This document shows positions 57,264 through 64,000 of a stretch of DNA of 64,000 bases, one piece after another. Position numbers and translations under genes: made by a program. Each line of letters starts with the position of its first letter. The first letter of the stretch is position 1. The notes below the pieces were generated by a model, which saw only the letters and a list, made by a program, of their open reading frames with translations, was not told the DNA's origin and ran no database searches. The DNA comes from Rosa chinensis (lineage: Eukaryota > Streptophyta > Magnoliopsida > Rosales > Rosaceae): the NCBI RefSeq assembly GCF_002994745.2, contig NC_037090.1, forward strand, positions 4,833,501 to 4,897,500, read 5' to 3'.

Positions 57264-58051
57264 CCTCCATTGTAGAAGTACAAAGGGGAAATCGAAAGTC
57301 TTGTAAGACTTCATTTCAGACCATAAATAGAAATAGAAACAAACATAGAAGAGTACATAGGTTCAGATAGAAGCCTAAATAGATCAATTGGCAAAACATA
57401 GGTACCTAGCAGAAGAAATACTAAATTGATGATGAACTTAATAGAGTATGTTTAGTGAAAGTGAAGCTAAAACTAAGTGAAATAAGAAACAACCAATGGT
57501 TCCTATTCACTTAATATCTCTCTTTATTTCATTCTTAGCATAGCTAGTCACTTTCTTATAGGGTATGCCCAGGGTACTGTTTTTACAGTGTTCATTGTAT
57601 CTGAAATGAATCACTAATAACAGACTTAATAAGGCTATGGAATTATTAAAAAATTCTAGATACAGTGTTCATTCTATTTATCGTTTCTTCTACTTAGCAG
57701 ACCTACTCCCAACTTGGTAATATGGTATGAGAACCCCTTATAGTATAAAAAATTCTATCTACACCACCACAACCAAAAACCAAATTCAACTTAATTACAG
57801 TAACAAACAAAAATGAACTCAAACTAAACAATTAACCAAGTCCAAAGCTCCAGAACCTTTCTCAAAAACCCTATCTTTCGAGTTTTGCGCTTTGTACGGA
57901 ATCCACATCTACAATTTACACCAAAACCAAATACATAAACAAAACTCTTCAAAAACAATAACAATTTCATATCCAAATGATCATAATTGAACAATTCATA
58001 CCATGAACAAAGCAGAAAAGGATAAGAGGTAATAAGTTTCACATAACATAC
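57264..58051. other. Host DNA between the two Tat copies
   Basis: 788 bp, AT-rich. It begins with the CCTCC duplication of copy 1 and ends with CATAC next to copy 2. No coding sequence recognised. Confidence 0.6.
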
Positions 58052-58567
58052 TGTTAATGTCTAAAAGTCTGGCGGTAGCCGGACCTTAGTTAACGCTGAT
58101 CCGGTGGGCGGATCGATACTTGTGCTAATATCGTAGTTCCCGTTACCTGTCAAGTAAAATACAACGGGCGTCAGAGGGAGACCGTGCTGGGCGGTCTTCA
58201 ACTCTCCGATGCCTAAGTTAGTCAATGTATTTATGTTGACAAAGTAACAGTAGGTAAGTATTGAATGCGTCATTAATGAGGAGAGAGGAGAGAACCTTTT
58301 ATAGGTGAGGAAGAGGTTGATCTTCTCTTTGTTTTCGATGTGGGACTGATATGCTTCAGTTCCCAGTTTCAGAAGCTTCTGATGCCATCTTGGCGCGGCG
58401 CGTGACGGCGCGTCGGTGGCGATCTGGAGGTGATCTGATGCTGAGGTTGTAGCCCGTCTGGCGGCGTGTCTGCATGTCATTCCTTTGGTTGGAATTAGTA
58501 CCTTTGGCGGTACAATGAGCATGGCCCATTATAGCTAATTATGCTTGCAAATGTACATGTATGTACA
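58052..58567 (-). repeat. 3' LTR of Tat copy 2
   Basis: 516 bp, clearly more diverged from the two copy-1 LTRs than those are from each other (for example GATCCGGTGGGCGG for GATCCGTTGGGCGG). Confidence 0.93.
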
Positions 58568-59092
58568 AGTCCCCTAAGTCCCCAGTCAAGGAGGGCAATC
58601 TTGGTTGGGGAGTTGTTCGGCGGTTTGAAGCGTTTTCTTCCGCTAGACTTGCAAGAGCATAATTAGCGTCAGTGCGTTGTCAACCGTTGGTTTTACTGAG
58701 CAAACGCTTTATACCCTTTTGGGTGGGCCCCTGCTGGGCCCTCCAGGGAGTCGCCCACTCCCCGGCGAAGATAGACCTCCGGATGGTCGGTAAATTGTTT
58801 GACGAGGGGGAGCTGCACGGAGCAGAGGGTGTTGGGTAGCGAGCCCAATGTTTAGCACCCAAATGAAGGGGGTCAATGTGCCTGATCAGGGCCGTCGTAG
58901 ACTGTTTGACTAGTCCCCGTGTCCCGTAGGGACGGTCTGACGGTAACGCCGCGTAGCGGTCGTTGTCAGTGAGGCGTAGCCTTGGGATTTTCCGTTTGGC
59001 GGACATCCCCCCGCTGGATGTAGCAGGAGGCAGCGTCTGGTAGACGTGCCTGGCTGTATAGCGGAAGACACCCCACTTGCGGGGTAGCAACG

Positions 59093-59560
59093 GAGAAGTT
59101 CCGCTGGCAGGGCTTTGCTCGGCGGGGACTTCGTCACTTGGAGGATGACAAGGGGGAAGTTCCGCTGGCGGTGTTTCGCTCAGCGGAGATTTAGTCATTT
59201 GGAAAATGACAAGGGAGAAGTTCCGCTGGCGGGGTTTCGCTCAGCGGAGGCTTCGTCACTTGGAGGATGACAAGGGGGAAGTTCCGCTGGCGGGGTTTCG
59301 CTCAGCGGAGATTTAGTCATTTGGAAAATGACAAGGGAGAAGTTCCGCTGGCGGGGTTTCGCTCAGCGGAGACTTCGTCACTTGGAGGATGACAAGGGGG
59401 AAGTTCCGCTGGCGGGGTTTCGCTCAGCGGAGACTTCGTCACTTGGAAAATGACAAGGGAGAAGTTCCGCTGGCGGGGTTTCGCTCAGCGGAGACTTCGT
59501 CACTTGGAAAATGACAAGGGAGAAGTTCCGCTGGCGGGGTTTCGCTCAGCGGAGACTTCG
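59093..59560 (+). repeat. Tandem repeat array of Tat copy 2 (about 60-bp unit)
   Basis: About eight units built on GAAGTTCCGCTGGCGGGG and TTTCGCTCAGCGGAGA. Two main variants alternate at first (CACTTGGAGGATGACAAGGG and CATTTGGAAAATGACAAGGG). The array is at the same place as in copy 1 but has independent variants and no 240-bp pattern. Confidence 0.88.
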
Positions 59561-60341
59561 GACGGTTGGTGAAGTCATCCCAGTGGTTACTTCCACCAGA
59601 CGCTTCGTCTGGTGGTTGCTGATACGTGTCGAACCCGTAGAGGGTTAGCGTGCGGAGGCTTGCTTCTTAAGCCTGGCCGTCTTCTCGTCATAAATGATAG
59701 CAATTATGGATTTTGTAACCGAGGGACGCCTCGGTTAATCCGGAGGGTAAGTGGAAACGTGGGACACATGTACGGCTGTAGTGTGACGTCGTTTTTCAGT
59801 GGACGGCGGAGAACGTGCTGATGTTGACATAAAAGGGGGGGAAACCCAGCGAGATTTGACACTTTGGTAAAAGCTTCAAACTCACAGTCGTGTTCTTCTC
59901 GCTCTGCTTGTCCGAGACTGAAGAAAGAGGTTGTTGTAGCCTGGAGATACCGTTCCCGGAGAAACGACGACCGCACCCCCTAAGATTACCGTGCACCATC
60001 GTATCGTAGGGTTCACCACCGAGGTTGGTATCTGGATTCCCTTTTCCCTGTTTCATTGGATCTGCTATTTCTGGGTTTTGTTGTTTTTGTTTTTCTTGGA
60101 TGATTCCTGTTTTGCTTTGGCGTGTTCTGAGGTGTAAAATGAGATTTGGGGGGGGGGGGGGTTGGATTATGGTTGGCTAAGCGTTGGTGATTAAGGATTT
60201 AGGTAGCCGAATCTGGGTTGAGTGCGTCTGTTTGTACTTTGGAGTTTTCTGGGTTTTGTTCTTGATACCTTTGGCTATATCTGATGTGAGAGTAGGTTAG
60301 ATCTGTATTTGTGCTAACTGATGTGGGTTTTAGGGTTTGGG

Positions 60342-63043
60342 ATGGCTAACGTCATAGAGATTTCGAGCAGTGAGGATTCCGGGTCTGACGTGTCGTTCAG
60401 CGCGGCGGATAGGATTTTTATTGATTCGTTGCGTCTTTCTGCCCATGCAGGAACCTCACTGCCAGAGCCGCTAGAAGTTGAGCCTCTTCAAACCATCCTC
60501 TGGGACGTAGCTATGGGTCGTGGTTCGCGTCCAGAGAGCTCTAAGGCGGGTGAGGCCGCTGCTGCCAAAAGTAGGCGCGACGAGCGCTTGGCAAGCAATA
60601 GTGCCGCTAGCGGCTCCGCTGGCGAAGAGGAAGTAGCGGGGCGGAATGCTGAATCGGCGTGGTTTCTCTCAGATGGCACCGCCGTCGACGAGGCAGGTGG
60701 GCGGATGACCGCCGCTGCCGTTAACCGGATGAAACAGACGTTCCGGTTGCCGGGGTCGGTGAAGCTACACCCGCCGATAGCGGATGAGAAGGCCTCGATT
60801 CTCCCCGCGGGATTTGCCGCCGTTCACGAGGCGATATTCCGTCAAGGACTGACATTCCCGCTGGTGCCCAACCTCCAAATCCTGGTGTGCGAATTTGGCC
60901 TTGCGTTTGGTCAGATTTGCCCCAATATGTGGCGGTTGATGTTGGCCATGAACTCCCTCTGGCGGTTATCCGGGTGCGAGGGGCCTACTGTGGCGGAAGT
61001 GCTTCACTTCTACGAGTTAGTGTACGTGAAGCGCCAAGGCTGCAGAGGGCAAGTGAATTTGAGTCGCCGGCAGGGAGCGCCCAAGCTGATCGAGAATTTA
61101 AGGGACTCAATGTCCTACTGGCGGGGGACCTTCTGTGTCGCTACGGGCGGTTGGGAGTACCACGCCAGATCGAATGAAGAAGGGCCGACATTTAGGATTA
61201 AGTCTGAGTTCCAACCTATACGAGGTTGGTGTCCGGTGTCCGCTGACAGTGTTTGGCGTGCCCACGTGCTTGCACTTGTATTCCTACTAACGACGTGTTT
61301 TTTTTTTTTTTTTTTTGTGCAGCGGGACTTCGGTACACGCTAACACGCGAGGAAGAGTGCCGCGTGGCGAGGATCAGGGGTTGCTGGCGGAACCGAAACT
61401 TGCTTGATTTCCGCCTGCTGACTGGTTGGGAGTTGCTGGTCGACCTGCGACTAACACGCTCCATTGGTGAGGAGTCTGCCTTATCGTTTCGTATTATACT
61501 TTTGAATTGTGTCTGACTGGTGGCTGTTGTTTTTTTTTTTTTTTAGAAACTCCGCCGGGCAACAAATCGAGTCGCGACGCATTTGAGAAGGCGATGGATC
61601 GGGCGGAGATAGAAAATTTTTTGGAGGCCATGTACGCCGAGGGGCTAGCGGCCCAGCAGACTGTAGTGAACCCCGAGACGTTGGCGCTGAGCCAGTCTGA
61701 GGTTCCGGTGGTGATGCCGATGCCGCACCAGTCTCATCTTGGTGAGGATGGTCTGCCTACAGTGCAGGCGGGGACCCAGACGGCCGGCGGGGATCAGAGG
61801 GGAAGCGCTGCGGCCGGGCCACAGAAGGAGCGGATGCCTGCCCAGAGGCGTGGTCCTCAAAAGGTGGTTCAACTGGCGGAAGAAGTCATTGTGACCAGGG
61901 AGGAACCGCCAGTGAGGACGACGAGGACCGCCGCTGGGAGCCAAAGGGCGTTGGAGAGAAAGCGCCGGATGGCTGAGTCTCCTGACGAGGAAGAGGGAGA
62001 TGAGGTGGAGGTGGTCGGGGCCCGCCGTCAGAAGAAGGCCCGACAGGCTCCCTCGAAGACTGCGGCGGTGGAGGGGTGAGCTAGACTCGTTCGCCGAGTA
62101 TGCGCCATTTATGACAGAAGGGGAGTGGGAGTTCCTCTTTCATCTGTGCGAGCGGCTGGGGTTCGGCCGTCTGGCGGGCATATCGCGCCCGACGGCAATT
62201 GACCAGTCGCCCTTCAGCTCGGCGTTTGGCCAAATATCGGCGGGATTACACGACATGTTCGTGGCGGCGTCGAAGCAGCCCCGGATTGAGGGAGAGCTCA
62301 GGGAAGAAATCGGAGGTCTCCAGAGGGAGTTGGCGGAGGCAAAGAAGAGACTGGCGGAGGTCGAGCGGGGACTGGTCAAGGCGGAGTGTGACTATGCGGA
62401 CGCCCGCGGCAAGCTTAATGCGGCCATCCGGCGGGACCTGGAGAGGAATGAGCGCGTCTCCAAGTTGGAGCAGGAGATTGCGCTGCTGCAGGAGCGGATA
62501 GCCGCTAAAGATAAGAAACTCATTATAGTGCAGCGGGAGTCCGCCGACAGGATGGCCGAAATGAAGCGGCTGGGGGGTGAGGTTACCCGCCTGAGAGCTG
62601 AGGAGAGTACCACTGCAGCTGCTGCTGTTGAAGCGTTCAAGCAGTCGGCGGAGTTTAAGAAGAAACTGACCGAAGCGGCGAAGGCTGGGGCCCAGGCCAA
62701 TATAGACATGTTGAAGCGGAAGGGCGCCATTGACTTTGCAAAGGCGTCACAGCCTGACGTGCCGCCGGCTGAGAGTGTCCCAGCGGAGACAGAAGTCGTG
62801 CCTGCCCCGGCTGCAGGTACCCATTCCGGCAGCGGGGAAAGTGGCCCACATCCGACGGAAGGGTCCCAGCAGACTCCCCAACAGACCCCGTCGGAGGTGT
62901 CACGTGCCGGATTTCTGGAGGCACACACCCGGGCGGATGGTACCATAGAGACCCCCAGTCCGACAGCTCGAGGGTCCGATCAAGCGAGCCGATCGGTCGC
63001 GCCGCCGCCTGTTGAAGCAGCAGAAGTCGAAGCCAACCACTGA
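60342..63043 (+). pseudogene. Antisense accessory gene of Tat copy 2, frameshifted
   Basis: Same gene as at 47898. Exons 60342-61224 (883 bp) and 61323-61466 (144 bp) have exactly the lengths of copy 1, with the same splice borders. Exon 3 starts at 61547, but a net 17-bp deletion near 62070 brings a TGA (ending 62079) into frame; the original frame resumes after it to 63043. A product of about 519 residues would lack the coiled coil. The TATA position reads CATAAAAG (59828-59835). Confidence 0.85.
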
Positions 63044-63454
63044 AGCTATCTGAGACCATAGTTTTTCCTGCCTTCCTTTTTTTGTTTGTAGCCTCTGAGG
63101 CATATTAGTTTGTAAAGAATTTTGGGGAGTAAAATAAATTTCTGACTTGGTTTGCCATGATGCGTGTGTAGTGTTTTTGAGTTATATTTTTCTTTTGTCG
63201 ATCAATGAAACATTAAAGGAATTAAGATTGGTCCAAGTTCACCTCGTAGCGGACGAGGTCCGCCGACGATTGCTGGCGTTGCCAGTTGCCCTCAGTGCTA
63301 GACTTGGTAACAATGGTTTGAATAATTCCTCGTTTCATTGATAGCTGACTGATCAGTGTACAAAAGTGGGGTAGTACCCGTTGGGTAGCTTCCCTTAGCT
63401 AAATATTTGAACAAAAATTTAGCTAAGTCAAGATGCTCTTGGGTAGCGGTCTGA

Positions 63455-64000
63455 CTATTTGTAGTAATACCGAAGGTGTTCAGTATTCCAAGGGCGGGCC
63501 GACGTGACGCCGTCCTTGTCCATTAAGTAGAAGGTGCCTGGGCTAACGACTTCCACAATTTTGTACGGGCCTTCCCAAGTTGGGCGGAGTTTTGTCGGTG
63601 GCGGAATGACTTCCTTCATGACCGAGTCCCCCAGCTGGAGGTTCCGGGCCTTGACTCTGGCGTTGTAGAAGCGTGATACCCGTTGTTTGTTTTGTAAATT
63701 GTGTAAATGGGCCTTGCGTCTTGTCTCTTCTAGGAGGTCCTTGTCCAAGTTGACGCCGGCGCTGTTGGTCTCTGGGCAGTAGCCTTCGACTCTAGCGGTA
63801 GGTTGAGTAACTTCAATGGGTAAGACAGCCTCTATGCCGAACATCATACAAAAAGGAGTTTCTCCGGTGGCGGAGGTTGGAGTTGTTCGGATGGCCCATA
63901 GGACCTCTGGGAGCTTTTCCGCCCATAAACCCTTGGCGTTGTCGAGCTTCTTTTTTAACAGCTTTTTGATTATCTTGTTCGTCGCTTCGACCTGGCCGTT
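63455..64000 (-). CDS. Tat copy 2 gag-pol, integrase C-terminal part (partial)
   Basis: Open from the right edge of the window to the stop at 63455, in the frame of copy 1 pol. It covers the end of the integrase core from NGQVEA, containing the last catalytic Glu, through LWAIRTTPTSATGETPF and the C-terminal LRPTWEGPYKIVEVV to EHLRYYYK. No stop or frameshift in the visible 182 codons. Confidence 0.9.
   Translation of the reverse strand, partial: NGQVEATNKIIKKLLKKKLDNAKGLWAEKLPEVLWAIRTTPTSATGETPFCMMFGIEAVLPIEVTQPTARVEGYCPETNSAGVNLDKDLLEETRRKAHLHNLQNKQRVSRFYNARVKARNLQLGDSVMKEVIPPPTKLRPTWEGPYKIVEVVSPGTFYLMDKDGVTSARPWNTEHLRYYYK

Larger units (their letters stand above)
58052..64000 (-). mobile_element. 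Tat-lineage retrotransposon copy 2 (runs off the right edge)
   Basis: Begins with a 516-bp LTR (58052-58567), a purine tract (GGGGACTTAGGGGACT on the minus strand) and the same internal order as copy 1: tandem repeats, antisense gene, convergent end of gag-pol. Same orientation as copy 1. The other end lies outside the window, so the target duplication cannot be confirmed; CATAC (58047-58051) would be its left half. Confidence 0.93.

Noticed and set aside
57824..58042. Minus-strand 72-codon ORF between the Tat copies
   Set aside because: AT-rich, hydrophobic and without family resemblance; length is within chance expectation.

Overview
The window looks like nuclear DNA of a flowering plant. 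Genes have GT-AG introns, intergenic DNA is AT-rich, the transposon families are plant-specific, and the proteins are close to Arabidopsis families. A rosid eudicot is likely and Rosaceae is possible, but the sequence alone does not settle the species. No prokaryotic or viral genome features are seen. All exon joins were read by eye from splice consensus and reading frame.

1-17.5 kb is the gene-rich part. It holds the 5' part of a chloroplast-type Xaa-Pro aminopeptidase P (minus, runs off the left edge), AXR4 (plus, auxin-carrier trafficking), an F-box/LysM protein (plus), an eight-exon VMP1/KMS-type ER membrane protein (minus), a secreted phytocystatin (plus) and a papain-like cysteine protease (plus). 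AXR4 and the F-box/LysM gene are, to my knowledge, also neighbours in Arabidopsis (At1g54990 and At1g55000). The cystatin and the protease, an inhibitor and a member of its usual target class, lie 1.1 kb apart.

17.5-45.5 kb is a transposon graveyard with readable nesting. A Ty1/copia relic was split by a Mutator-like element with 9-bp target duplications. That element was then split by an 8.46-kb non-autonomous LTR retrotransposon with CATAG target duplications and a tRNA-Asp primer-binding site. The same copia relic was separately split by a 5.9-kb CACTA element with TGA duplications. The LTR element carries, antisense, an intact intronless WUSCHEL-clade homeobox gene (WOX) with its own TATA box. 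The CACTA element carries exon fragments of four unrelated host genes: FHIT, an RCC1-repeat protein, organellar ribosomal protein uL13 and an oxidosqualene cyclase. A separate Pack-MULE at 38.7-40.5 kb carries a COX6a fragment. A solo LTR of the retrotransposon family lies at 19.7-21.7 kb. A FAN1-like pseudogene exon lies at 44.7-45.1 kb.

45.5-64 kb holds two copies of one Ty3/gypsy Tat-lineage element in the same orientation. The first is complete (45512-57263, CCTCC target duplications, nearly identical LTRs). Its gag-pol is on the minus strand with one in-frame stop. The second starts at 58052 and runs off the right edge. Each also has a three-exon gene on the opposite strand to gag-pol, preceded by roughly 60-bp tandem repeats. 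That antisense gene is open in copy 1 and frameshifted in copy 2.

The best candidates for undescribed biology are the antisense WOX gene inside an LTR retrotransposon, the four-gene Pack-CACTA element, and the spliced antisense gene with its higher-order repeat array in the Tat elements.
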